This document shows, one piece after another, positions 29,953 through 37,914 of a stretch of DNA of 64,000 bases. The notes below the pieces were generated by a model. That model was not told the DNA's origin, searched no databases, and saw only the letters and a list, made by a program, of their open reading frames with translations. The DNA lies in contig NZ_CP031012.1 of assembly GCF_009497775.1 (NCBI RefSeq), forward strand, positions 2,728,001-2,792,000. The letters run 5' to 3'. The stretch comes from Alcaligenes faecalis. Its GTDB lineage: Bacteria; Pseudomonadota; Gammaproteobacteria; Burkholderiales; Burkholderiaceae_B. The number at the start of each line of letters is the position of its first letter. Position 1 is the stretch's first letter. The translations under genes and the position numbers were made by a program.

Positions 29953-30624
29953 ATGGCCACATCCACTTTACGCCGCCAAGGGCCCCGTGAGCGCATGTTG
30001 GCGCACGGCCCTGCCTGCCTGAGCACCCCGGAACTGCTGGGTATTGTCCTGCGCACCGGGACGCGTGGGCGCAATGCTGTCGAGCTGGGCCAGATGTTGC
30101 TTGAACATTTTAACGGACTCAAAGGATTATTATCGGCCGATGCGTCTGCCCTGCGTCAGCTGGACGGAATCGGCCCGGCCAAATGCTCGGAACTGTTGGT
30201 TATCCGGGAACTGCAACGCCGCTGTGCCCTGGAATCGCTGACGGACCTGCCTTTGCTGAATCAGGCAGACAAGGTGCGCGAATATTGTCTTGCCCATATT
30301 GGACATTTGCCCGTGGAGCACTGCCTGGCCCTGTTTCTGGACAATCAGCTGCGACTGATCTGCGCCGAGGAAATCAGCCGGGGCACAGTCAACCAGGCCT
30401 CGGTCTACCCCCGGGAGATCTTGCGCGCAGCCCTGCGTCACCACAGCTGCGCCATTATTCTGGCGCACAACCACCCTTCAGGCGCAGCCTATCCCAGCGC
30501 TTCCGATATCCGGCTCACGCGGCACATACGTCAGGCGCTGGCTTTGGTGGATATCCGTTTGCTGGATCACATTATTGTTACGCCCAGCCAGACCGTCTCC
30601 ATGGCCGAGCGCGGGGATCTGTAA
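29953..30624 (+). CDS. radC: RadC-family JAMM-domain protein
   Basis: Protein with an N-terminal helix-hairpin-helix part (ALRQLDGIGPAKCSELLVIR) and a C-terminal MPN/JAMM domain. The metal motif HNHPSGAAYPSASD gives H172, H174 and D185. It has 223 residues. The name comes from an old E. coli repair phenotype, and the real activity of the family is not established. In many proteobacteria radC is next to rpmB-rpmG; here those genes are about 15.7 kb away. Confidence 0.93.
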   Translation: MATSTLRRQGPRERMLAHGPACLSTPELLGIVLRTGTRGRNAVELGQMLLEHFNGLKGLLSADASALRQLDGIGPAKCSELLVIRELQRRCALESLTDLPLLNQADKVREYCLAHIGHLPVEHCLALFLDNQLRLICAEEISRGTVNQASVYPREILRAALRHHSCAIILAHNHPSGAAYPSASDIRLTRHIRQALALVDIRLLDHIIVTPSQTVSMAERGDL

Positions 30625-30633
30625 ACAATTCGG

Positions 30634-30657
30634 TCCGGCGAGGACGGCCGGATTTTT
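30634..30657 (+). terminator. Terminator after radC
   Basis: TCCGGC/GCCGGA (30634-30639 with 30647-30652) is followed by five T. The stem is short but well placed, 10 bp after the radC stop. Confidence 0.65.
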
Positions 30658-30717
30658 GATACAGTTCCATGAGCCTCCCCGTAAAATCCAGAACACACTA
30701 CAAGAGTACGGAACGCC

Positions 30718-31560
30718 ATGTCTGATCCCGCCGTGAAGTCCTTTGTTGGACGCGTACGTGACATTCTTCACGATCTATCCCCATCAGAGCGACGTCTGGC
30801 GGAATTTGCCCTGGATTTTCCGGGAGATCTGGCCGGCTACACCGCCTCAGAGCTGGCTTCGCTGGCCAATGTGTCCAATGCAACGGTTACCCGCTTTATT
30901 CGACGCCTGGGCTATAGCAATTACGAAGCCGCCCGCAAGCAAGTGCGCTCCGAAAAGAAGGCAGGCTCGCCCCTGCTGCTGGCCGCGACCGAGACAGAGG
31001 CCGAGCGCTCGCTGGCCACGCATTTGCAGCAAAGCCAGAACAATCTGGCCTCTACCTATAGACGCATTCCCGATTCGCTGCTGAAAGAAATCGCCCAGGC
31101 CATGCTGGGCGCGCGGAAAGTGTGGGTACTGGGATTTCGATCCAGCCATGCTCTGGCCAATTACTTTCGCTGGCAGTTGCTGCAAATCGTCCCTGAGGCC
31201 CAACTGATTCCCGGTCCTGGCGAGACCATGGGGGAGCATCTGGCCGGTATACATGCCGACGATGTGGTGGTGATGTTTGCCCTGCGTCGCCGGGTACGCA
31301 ATATGGAGCAGCTGATTGGGCAAATGGCGCAACTGAACCCGAATGTGCTGCACATCACTGACCAGCTCAGCCCGGAAAAAAGCGCCTGTCGCTGGACCCT
31401 GCGCTGTGATGTGCAATCGCCCGGTGTGCTGGATAACCACGTGGCGGTGATCGGGCTGTGCCATTTGATCCTGAGCCAGGTGATGGATCAGGCCGGACCT
31501 GCCGGGCGTCGTCATCTGGGTCTGGTGGAGGCTTTCCACGACAGCTTTCTGGAGCTGTAG
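30718..31560 (+). CDS. MurR/RpiR-family transcriptional regulator
   Basis: DNA-binding protein of 280 residues. The N-terminal helix-turn-helix domain (about 1-80) includes YTASELASLANVSNATVTRF. The C-terminal SIS domain (about 120-260) includes ARKVWVLGFRSSHALANYF and would sense a phosphosugar or other small ligand. The next genes on the strand are an MFS transporter, a racemase homologue and a second MFS transporter, so it probably regulates them. A terminator separates it from them, and TGAAAA/TTTTCA half-sites lie in front of the first transporter. Confidence 0.9.
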   Translation: MSDPAVKSFVGRVRDILHDLSPSERRLAEFALDFPGDLAGYTASELASLANVSNATVTRFIRRLGYSNYEAARKQVRSEKKAGSPLLLAATETEAERSLATHLQQSQNNLASTYRRIPDSLLKEIAQAMLGARKVWVLGFRSSHALANYFRWQLLQIVPEAQLIPGPGETMGEHLAGIHADDVVVMFALRRRVRNMEQLIGQMAQLNPNVLHITDQLSPEKSACRWTLRCDVQSPGVLDNHVAVIGLCHLILSQVMDQAGPAGRRHLGLVEAFHDSFLEL

Positions 31561-31589
31561 ATCACGGTATCTGCATCGGCAGCACCAAT

Positions 31590-31669
31590 AGAGACAGAGA
31601 CAGAGACAGAGACAGAGACAGAAACAGAGACAAAGACAGGACAGGACAGGACAGGACAGGACAGGACAG
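31590..31669. repeat. Adjacent hexamer and pentamer tandem repeats
   Basis: Positions 31590-31637 are eight copies of AGAGAC (five perfect in a row, then two copies with one change around one perfect). They run directly into 31636-31669, which is 6.8 copies of ACAGG. The two tracts share the ACAG core, suggesting one arose from the other by slippage. They lie between the stop of the RpiR gene and its terminator, so they are in a transcribed but untranslated stretch. Confidence 0.95.
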
Positions 31670-31711
31670 CATCCAGGATAAAACGGGCTCAGCCTATTCA
31701 AGGAATCGAAT

Positions 31712-31747
31712 AAGGATCATACGCGAACTGCGATGATCCTTTTTTTA
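31712..31747 (+). terminator. Terminator of the RpiR-family gene
   Basis: AAGGATCAT/ATGATCCTT (31712-31720 with 31733-31741) is followed by a T-run to 31747. It lies about 150 bp after the stop, beyond the tandem repeats. The rest of the gap 31561-31901 holds the repeats and the putative operator. Confidence 0.85.
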
Positions 31748-31823
31748 TCAAAAACCCTTTTATATCAACACCCTGCGCCACCACCCCGCAGACACTGCAA
31801 AATCTTTCTCGTTTACCCTAGTT

Positions 31824-31862
31824 TTGAAAAGATTTTTTCATATCAATAATGATTGAAAAAAT
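31824..31862 (+). promoter_or_regulatory. Putative RpiR operator/promoter before MFS gene
   Basis: Three TGAAAA-type half-sites are packed here. TGAAAA-GATT-TTTTCA forms a 16-bp palindrome at 31825-31840. ATTTTTTCA (31832-31840) also pairs with TGAAAAAAT (31854-31862) across 13 bp. A TTGAAA at 31824-31829 could be a -35 element, with AT-rich DNA at -10 distance. The site is 40-78 bp before the transporter ATG. Binding by the neighbouring RpiR-type regulator is inferred. Confidence 0.45.
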
Positions 31863-31901
31863 AATGTTGGGGCCGCATACGCCCTGGAACGAGGAGAAAC
31901 C

Positions 31902-33320
31902 ATGTCTAGCAAGCAACAAACCTTGCCAGCCGACACCGGGCAGGCACAGGCCAGTTCTACGGCCAACAATCATACGGTTCAGCAGCAACTGGAAAACTCG
32001 CTGGAAACCATAGGCGTCACCAACTCGCACCGCAAAGTGCTGGCCCTGATTTTGCTGGGCGTGCTGTTTGACGTGCTGGAGCAAAATGCCGTGGGCCTGG
32101 TCGGCCCGCTGCTACAGCAACACTGGGGGCTGACGCCGCGTGATGTCGGGTTTCTGAACACCCTGACCTTCGCCGCTGCCGCTCTGGGGCGCTTGCTATC
32201 GGGCTATATCGCGGACCACTACGGTCGCCGTGTCATGCTGACCATCAACCTGGCCCTGTTCACGCTGGGCGCGCTGATCTGCGCCCTTGCCCCCAGCTAC
32301 TGGGTACTGGGCCTGGGTCGCATGATTGTGGGCTTTGGTCTGGGTGGCGAGATCTCGATTGCCGTCACCATGCTGGCCGAATTCTGCTCCTCGCGCTTTC
32401 GCGGCACGGCCGTCGGCACGATCAACGTCGCCGGTGGCGGTTTGGGCAATATGTTGGCCCCGGCCTTCGGCTTGTTGGTCTTTACCCTCTTTCCCGGCCC
32501 TGAAAGCTGGCGCTGGGTATTTGGCCTGCTGGTCATGCCTGCCTTCATGGTGTTGTTCTATCGTCGCTACATTCCTGAAACACCCCGTTTTCTGGTGTCG
32601 CAAGGGCGTATTGACGAGGCCAATCAGGTTCTGAATATTCTGGCCTCGGGCAAGCTGGGCCGCCACGTTGCCAATCCCTATCCTTATTTGCACAGCGGCC
32701 CGCAAGCACAAAAAGCAGAGCGGGTACGTTTGAGCGAGATTTTCCAAGGCCCGCTGGCCATGCGCACTCTGGTGACCGGCATTGCCGTGTGCATGACCTA
32801 CGGCGCGCAGCTGACAGTTCTGACCCTGATGCCGACCCTGCTGGTGGAGCAAGGCCACTCTTTGGTGAAAAGCTATACCTTCACGATCCTGATGCAGTCG
32901 GGCAGCCTGCTGGGGGCCTTGACCGCCTCTTACCTGGGCTCCCGTGTGCCTCGCAAACGCGTCTTCACCTATGGAGCCTTGCTGGCCTGCGCCAGCGGTC
33001 TGGCCTTTGGCTTCCTGAGCTTCAATATCTACCTGGTACTGCTGTTCGGCGCAGCCTTCCAGTTCTGCGTGCTTCTGTTGAACACCACGATCTGGATTTT
33101 CTCCCCCGAGCTGTATCCCACCCGCGTCCGCGCCTTTGGCACCGCCTTCATTCTGGCGCTGGGCACCTTGGCGGGCGCATTTATTCCTACGCTTAGCGGC
33201 TGGGTGCTGGAAGGCTATGGTGTAGCCGGCATGTTCACCTTGATGGCGGGCATGTATGTCACCTTTGCCGCTGTCCTGCAGCTGGCGCCCGAAACCTTCG
33301 GTCGCCCTCTGGATACCTGA
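31902..33320 (+). CDS. MFS transporter (sugar/aromatic-acid symporter type)
   Basis: Inner-membrane secondary transporter of 472 residues with about 12 hydrophobic segments after a 45-residue hydrophilic N-terminus. The MFS signature GRLLSGYIADHYGRRVMLTI lies between segments 2 and 3, and SPELYPTRVRAFGTAF near segment 10 is typical of the metabolite:H+ symporters. GAGGAG is close upstream of the ATG. It is the first gene of a unit with a racemase homologue 38 bp downstream and a second transporter. The substrate is unknown. Confidence 0.88.
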   Translation: MSSKQQTLPADTGQAQASSTANNHTVQQQLENSLETIGVTNSHRKVLALILLGVLFDVLEQNAVGLVGPLLQQHWGLTPRDVGFLNTLTFAAAALGRLLSGYIADHYGRRVMLTINLALFTLGALICALAPSYWVLGLGRMIVGFGLGGEISIAVTMLAEFCSSRFRGTAVGTINVAGGGLGNMLAPAFGLLVFTLFPGPESWRWVFGLLVMPAFMVLFYRRYIPETPRFLVSQGRIDEANQVLNILASGKLGRHVANPYPYLHSGPQAQKAERVRLSEIFQGPLAMRTLVTGIAVCMTYGAQLTVLTLMPTLLVEQGHSLVKSYTFTILMQSGSLLGALTASYLGSRVPRKRVFTYGALLACASGLAFGFLSFNIYLVLLFGAAFQFCVLLLNTTIWIFSPELYPTRVRAFGTAFILALGTLAGAFIPTLSGWVLEGYGVAGMFTLMAGMYVTFAAVLQLAPETFGRPLDT

Positions 33321-33358
33321 TTCACTTAATAAGCCGTGTTGCTGCGGCCCCTGTATTT

Positions 33359-34036
33359 ATGTCTCATACCGTACTGCTCATCAACCCCAATACTTCCCGT
33401 CCCACCACGGACATGATGGTGGCGCTTGCCCAGGCTTGTTTCCAGAGCCTGCAGCGTAGCGACATTCAGGTCCGGGGGCTGACCGCCCCCGAGGGACCGG
33501 GCATGTTGACCGAAATGGAGGAACTGGAGCAGGCCGCCGCCATGGCCAGACACCCGCAGGTGTTGGCCCAGGCGCAGGACGCTGATGGTGTCATCGTCGG
33601 CGCTTTTGGGGATCCCGGCCTGCAAGCCCTGACTGAACGCGTCACGGTTCCGGTCATCGGCATCGGGCAGGCCTCCATGGAGCAAGCCGCCCGCGCAGGT
33701 ACGCCTTTTGGCATTGCCACCACCACCCCCGGTCTGGAGCAATCCATTCTGGATCAAGTACAGCGCTATGGCTGGAGCGACCAGTTCTCCGGCCTGCGCC
33801 TGACCCCTACCGCCCCGCTGGATCTGGCCCAGGCCCCTGATCGTCAGGATCAGGAACTGGCCGACAGCGTCGTGGCATGTATCGAACAGGACGGTGCCCG
33901 CGCCGTCATCATCGGCGGCGGCCCGCTGGCGCAAAGCGCCCAAGCGCTGCAAAGCAGGCTGGCTGTGCCGGTGATCAATCCCATCATTGCTGCCTGCGAG
34001 CTTATGGCCGAGCGCCTGCCCCCAGATCAGCCATAA
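33359..34036 (+). CDS. Asp/Glu/hydantoin racemase-family protein without catalytic cysteines
   Basis: Protein of 225 residues with the family N-terminus VLLINPNTSRPTTDMM and two half-domains. Hydantoin and allantoin racemases use one cysteine in a CFGDPGL motif and another in LGCAGM. Here the first site reads GAFGDPGL (Ala82) and the second IIGGGPLAQ (Gly187). Both acid/base cysteines are therefore missing, so ordinary two-base racemisation is unlikely. It may be a binding protein, lyase or isomerase with another mechanism. It sits between two MFS transporter genes under a probable RpiR regulator. Confidence 0.82.
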   Translation: MSHTVLLINPNTSRPTTDMMVALAQACFQSLQRSDIQVRGLTAPEGPGMLTEMEELEQAAAMARHPQVLAQAQDADGVIVGAFGDPGLQALTERVTVPVIGIGQASMEQAARAGTPFGIATTTPGLEQSILDQVQRYGWSDQFSGLRLTPTAPLDLAQAPDRQDQELADSVVACIEQDGARAVIIGGGPLAQSAQALQSRLAVPVINPIIAACELMAERLPPDQP

Positions 34037-34064
34037 CACGCTGTACCACACAAGGAGACACCCC

Positions 34065-35390
34065 ATGACAAGCAGCACCCTTGCGGACGGAGCCCAGGCT
34101 TCATCCGCCAGCAAGCAGGAACTGGATCAGATTTACAAGAAAGTGATGTGGCGCATTTTGCCCTTCATCTTCTTGCTTTGGATGCTGGCCTGGATAGACA
34201 GGCTCAATATTGGTTTTGCCAAGCTGCAGATGCAGCCCGAATTGGGGTTTTCCGAAACGGTGTACGGCATAGGTGCCGGGATTTTCTTCCTGGGCTACTT
34301 CTTTTTTGAAGTACCCAGCAACTGGTTGCTGCTGCGTATTGGTGCGCGCAAGACCCTGGCCCGCATCGCCTTTGGCTGGGGTCTGATCTGCGTGCTGATG
34401 ATGTTTACCAAAACAGCCGCCTACTTTTATGTGATGCGCTTTTTACTGGGGGCCTTTGAAGCGGGCTTCCAGCCCGGTGTGCTGCTGTTCCTGACTTTCT
34501 GGTTCCCGGCCCATCGCCGTGCCAAAGCCTTTGCGGTCTTTATTTCCGCCTCGGCCGTGGCTTCGGTTGTGGGTGCACCACTGGCCGGTTTCATCATGAC
34601 GCGCCTGCATGGCGTCAATGACTGGTCGGGCTGGCAATGGCTGTTCCTGCTGGAAGGCCTGCCCACGATTTTCGCGGGCATTCTGGCGGTGATGTTCATT
34701 GTGGACAGCCCTGAAAAGGCCAGTTGGTTAAGCCAGCGTGAAAAAGACCTGATCAAGCAGGAGCTGGTACTGGACGCCAAGGCCGCAGGGCCGCGCGAGC
34801 ACAGCTTCAAGAAAGCCCTGGGCAATGCCGATCTGTGGACTCTGACCCTGATGTTCTTTGGCATCGTGGCCGCCAACTCCACGCTGGCCTTTTTTGCCCC
34901 TACCCTGGTGCGCTCGCTGGGCCCGACCGATCCGCTGCAGGTTGGTTTGCTGGTCGGTCTGGTCTATGTCTTTGGGGCGATTTTCCAGCTGGCGCTGGGC
35001 TTTAGTGCCGACCGTCGCCGCGAAGCCCGACTGCACACGGGGATTCCGGTCATCATCGGCGCCATCGGTCTGGCTGGCGTGGGTCTGTTCCTGGGTAACA
35101 ATACGACCATGGCCTTCATCAGCCTGATCATTGCCGTGTCCGGCACCATGGGTTGCATTCCGGTGTACTGGCAATTGCCCAACGCCGTCCTGGCAGGCTC
35201 GGCAGCCGCGATTGGCGTGGCCTTCATCAACTCGGTAGCCAACCTGGCCGGTTTTGGCGCGCCCTTCATGTTGGGTGCCCTGAAAGACGCCAGCGGTAAT
35301 TTCCAAAGCGGTTTGTGGATTATTGCGGCGCTGGAGCTGGCCGTCGGCATCTGGATTCTGTCTTTCCGCAAGCGCAAACAGGTAGCCTGA
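34065..35390 (+). CDS. MFS transporter, anion:cation symporter (ACS) family
   Basis: Secondary transporter of 441 residues with about 12 hydrophobic segments. The N-terminal WIDRLNIGFAKLQMQPELGF and the segment IFFLGYFFFEVPSNWLLLRI-like block are hallmarks of the phthalate/glucarate/hexuronate (ACS) branch, which takes up organic anions with protons. The ATG at 34065 has AAGGAG upstream; the open frame extends further but without support. It follows the racemase homologue by 28 bp. Together with the first MFS gene it suggests uptake of a carboxylate or amide compound. Confidence 0.9.
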   Translation: MTSSTLADGAQASSASKQELDQIYKKVMWRILPFIFLLWMLAWIDRLNIGFAKLQMQPELGFSETVYGIGAGIFFLGYFFFEVPSNWLLLRIGARKTLARIAFGWGLICVLMMFTKTAAYFYVMRFLLGAFEAGFQPGVLLFLTFWFPAHRRAKAFAVFISASAVASVVGAPLAGFIMTRLHGVNDWSGWQWLFLLEGLPTIFAGILAVMFIVDSPEKASWLSQREKDLIKQELVLDAKAAGPREHSFKKALGNADLWTLTLMFFGIVAANSTLAFFAPTLVRSLGPTDPLQVGLLVGLVYVFGAIFQLALGFSADRRREARLHTGIPVIIGAIGLAGVGLFLGNNTTMAFISLIIAVSGTMGCIPVYWQLPNAVLAGSAAAIGVAFINSVANLAGFGAPFMLGALKDASGNFQSGLWIIAALELAVGIWILSFRKRKQVA

Positions 35391-35412
35391 AGCCCTTATT
35401 AATCAGCAAGCA

Positions 35413-35450
35413 AGGCCCCGAAATCTGGCAATCTACGGGTTTCGGGGCCT
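35413..35450 (+). terminator. Hairpin after second MFS gene
   Basis: AGGCCCCGAAA/TTTCGGGGCCT (35413-35423 with 35440-35450) forms an 11-bp perfect stem 22 bp past the stop. No T-run follows, so it may be a weak terminator or a 3'-end protecting structure. Confidence 0.6.
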
Positions 35451-35510
35451 GCTTCACGATCCTTAGGTGGCTTCTTGTTGCACTTGTGCCGCGCTTTTAC
35501 GGAGTTTTCT

Positions 35511-35538
35511 TTGAAAAGCGGCGGCTCGATGCTAAAAT
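35511..35538 (+). promoter_or_regulatory. Putative rpmE2 promoter
   Basis: TTGAAA (35511-35516) and TAAAAT (35533-35538) are separated by 16 bp, each matching the sigma70 consensus at five of six positions. Transcription would start near 35545, leaving a leader of nearly 200 bases before rpmE2. Confidence 0.55.
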
Positions 35539-35649
35539 TTCAGGCTTCATCGGATACGTGGCAAAAAGTCTTTAGGCATTATTCAATCGGGCGGGATTTA
35601 AAAAATCCAAACCCGGTTAAAAAAACAGCCCTCTAGCTTTTTAGTGCCG

Positions 35650-35700
35650 GTATTTACAAGATTGGAAATCTGCCCTGTGCAGCTTTGTTTTTGTAAATAC
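35650..35700 (+). promoter_or_regulatory. Structured leader upstream of rpmE2
   Basis: GTATTTACAA (35650-35659) and TTGTAAATAC (35691-35700) are perfect 10-bp arms. The 31 bases between them can form two more small hairpins (GATT/AATC and CTGC/GCAG), giving a three-way-junction shape. It ends 42 bases before the rpmE2 start. Ribosomal-protein genes often carry such autoregulatory leaders, so this role is inferred. A DNA operator (for example for a zinc regulator) is an alternative. Confidence 0.5.
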
Positions 35701-35742
35701 GCGCCTTGCTGGCGGTCCTTATTTGTCAAAACAGGAATCATC

Positions 35743-36009
35743 ATGAAAGAAGGCATTCACCCAGAATACCGTGACGTGGTGTTTCTGGACCTGCAAACGG
35801 GCAACTCCTTTATCACCCGTTCCACTGTCCAGACTCGCGAAACCACCGAAAAAGACGGTAAGACCTACCCACTGTTCAAGTGTGACGTGACGTCCGAGTC
35901 GCACCCCTTCTACACGGGCGCTCAAACCCGTATCGTGGAAACTGGCCGCGTTGAAAAATTCCGCGCCCGTTTTGCCCGTACGGCTGGTACCGTCAAGAAA
36001 GGCGAATAA
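35743..36009 (+). CDS. rpmE2: Ribosomal protein bL31, zinc-independent type B
   Basis: Large-subunit ribosomal protein of 88 residues. The type B sequence [20 protein letters not shown] has no CxxC zinc motif; [21 protein letters not shown] is the conserved core. Type B L31 commonly replaces the zinc form when zinc is scarce, and is then controlled by Zur. I could not identify a certain Zur box. The ATG at 35743 has AGGA upstream; the open frame upstream of it is leader. It is monocistronic with its own promoter and terminator. Confidence 0.95.
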   Translation: MKEGIHPEYRDVVFLDLQTGNSFITRSTVQTRETTEKDGKTYPLFKCDVTSESHPFYTGAQTRIVETGRVEKFRARFARTAGTVKKGE

Positions 36010-36040
36010 GCTCTCTTTCGCGACATACCGCGTTCAGCGC

Positions 36041-36070
36041 AAAAAAGGCAGCTTCGGCTGCCTTTTTTTT
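36041..36070 (+). terminator. Terminator after rpmE2
   Basis: AAAAAAGGCAGC/GCTGCCTTTTTT (36041-36052 with 36057-36068) has a TTCG tetraloop and a run of eight T. Confidence 0.95.
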
Positions 36071-36144
36071 AGCGTACATTTCCCGGCCAAGGCGCCCCCT
36101 TTGCATTAAGATAGGGCGAATCAACAGACTGTTTTACCCTAGAC

Positions 36145-37905
36145 GTGTCATCCAGCCTCATACCCACCTCCACCCCTGCCCGCCTGACTGCTACCGCTGC
36201 CGTCAAACTTCCCCGACTGGTCCTGCTTGTTGTAGGGACTATTTACATTCTTGCGGGTCTGTTTTTCCGTGATCCCTGGAAGGCAGACGATGTCATCGGG
36301 CTTGCAACCATGCTTACCGCTTTGTCTGATCCCAGCGGTCAGGCCTTGCTGTTGCCGCAGGTGGGCGATCTGGCGCATGCCCAGGATGGGCCGCTGACCA
36401 CCTGGCTGGGTGCCCTGTTCATTACGCTGTTTGCGCCGCTGCTCAAACTGTTTACCTCCGAGCTGAACGCCAATATTGTGGCGTCCCGCCTGCCCAACCT
36501 GCTGTGGTTCGGCACGCTGGCAGCGTCGGTCTGGCACAGCGCTTATTGGCTGGCCCGTCGTCCTGAAGCTCAACCGCTGCGCCTGCCCTTTGGGGGCGAG
36601 CCCTCGCCCACGGCCTATGGGCGCATGATTGCCGATGCCACCTTGCTGCTGACGGTGGCTACGGTCGGCATTCTCTGGCGCATGCACGAAACCTCGGAAG
36701 TGCCGGCCATCATCGCCTTCCAGGCACTGGCCCTGTACAGCCTGGTGCGCATGTTTGACCGTCCGGCTTCCGGTGCGATCCTGCTGGGCCTGTCTTTGGG
36801 TGCCTGCTTCCTGACCCGTGGCTGGCTGGGCGCTGGCCCCATCATGCTGGGCACCGTGCTGTGCTTCATTCCACGCGGCCCCTTGCGCCAGCACAGCCAA
36901 TGGCTGGCCCTGAGCGCCGTGCTGACACTGGCCATCATCATGGCCTGGTGGATTCCCGCCAAGCGCGTCAGTGTGTACTGGACTGAACAGTGGCGTCTGT
37001 GGCATCTGGCTGCCTGGGGATGGGCCGGTTTCAAAGAACAACTGAATAATCTGCGCGACTTGCTGTGGTTCCTCTGGCCCACCTGGCCTTTGGCAGTGCT
37101 GGCGCTGTGGCAATGGCGCAACTGGTTCAAGGCCCCGCATATTTATGTACCGACCATCAGCCTGCTGGTCCCGCTACTGAGCCTGCTGTTTATCCGCGAT
37201 GCCTTCGAGCCTGAATACGCCTTGCTGGTCGTGCCCTGCGCCATCCTGGCGGCTTTCTCGCTACCTACCTTGCGTCGTGGCGTAGTCAATACGCTGGATT
37301 GGTTTGCCATCATGTGCTTCTCGCTGACGGCAACCACGGTCTGGCTGGGCTGGATTGCGCAGCAAACCGGCTGGCCTCGTCAGATTTCGCACAATATCGC
37401 TCGCCAGACTCAAGGTTATGACACCTTTATCTCCTGGCCGGTGATGATTATTGCTGCGCTGGGCACACTGGCCTGGATCGCACTGGTGCGCTGGCGCCTG
37501 TCCACCAACCCGCCAGGACTGCTGCGTGGCACAGTCTTGTCCGCCGGTGGTCTGATTACAACCTGGCTCTTGCTGGTTACCCTGTGGATGCCCTCGCTGG
37601 ACTACGTACGTAGCTACCGGGACGTATCGGGCGAACTGTCCGCGGCCCTGCACGAACACAGGCAGCCCGGCGAGTGCCTGCGCTCCTGGGGCCTGGGCTC
37701 GGGACAACGCGCCTCCTTCCTGGTGTTCAACAACATCAATATCAATTTCGACAACCGCTGCTCTTTGGTGCTGGAACAGTTCTCCCTGCGCGACCTGCAA
37801 GATGGCAAGGCCCCCATTCCTGACAATGCGGTCCAGCTCTGGCAAGGTAAACGCGGGCCAGATCGTCACGAGGCTTTCCGTCTGCTGCGAGTGCAAGCTC
37901 AGTAA
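36145..37905 (+). CDS. ArnT-like membrane glycosyltransferase (GT39/GT83 type)
   Basis: Polytopic inner-membrane protein of 586 residues with about 11-12 hydrophobic segments. The N-terminal segment with FFRDPWKADD just after the first helix places an acidic DD pair where GT-C enzymes such as ArnT have a catalytic acid. A C-terminal periplasmic domain (about 500-586) follows. ArnT relatives move a lipid-linked sugar to lipid A or another acceptor. The donor and acceptor here are unknown. The start is a GTG with no clear ribosome-binding site. A MATE transporter gene begins 9 bp downstream. Confidence 0.7.
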   Translation: MSSSLIPTSTPARLTATAAVKLPRLVLLVVGTIYILAGLFFRDPWKADDVIGLATMLTALSDPSGQALLLPQVGDLAHAQDGPLTTWLGALFITLFAPLLKLFTSELNANIVASRLPNLLWFGTLAASVWHSAYWLARRPEAQPLRLPFGGEPSPTAYGRMIADATLLLTVATVGILWRMHETSEVPAIIAFQALALYSLVRMFDRPASGAILLGLSLGACFLTRGWLGAGPIMLGTVLCFIPRGPLRQHSQWLALSAVLTLAIIMAWWIPAKRVSVYWTEQWRLWHLAAWGWAGFKEQLNNLRDLLWFLWPTWPLAVLALWQWRNWFKAPHIYVPTISLLVPLLSLLFIRDAFEPEYALLVVPCAILAAFSLPTLRRGVVNTLDWFAIMCFSLTATTVWLGWIAQQTGWPRQISHNIARQTQGYDTFISWPVMIIAALGTLAWIALVRWRLSTNPPGLLRGTVLSAGGLITTWLLLVTLWMPSLDYVRSYRDVSGELSAALHEHRQPGECLRSWGLGSGQRASFLVFNNININFDNRCSLVLEQFSLRDLQDGKAPIPDNAVQLWQGKRGPDRHEAFRLLRVQAQ

Positions 37906-37914
37906 GTTTCAATC

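Noticed and set aside
30847..31701. Minus-strand open frame starting in the tandem repeats, rich in Cys and Leu.
   Set aside because: The CLCLCF-type stretch is just the translated hexamer repeat, and the rest is the complement of the RpiR gene.
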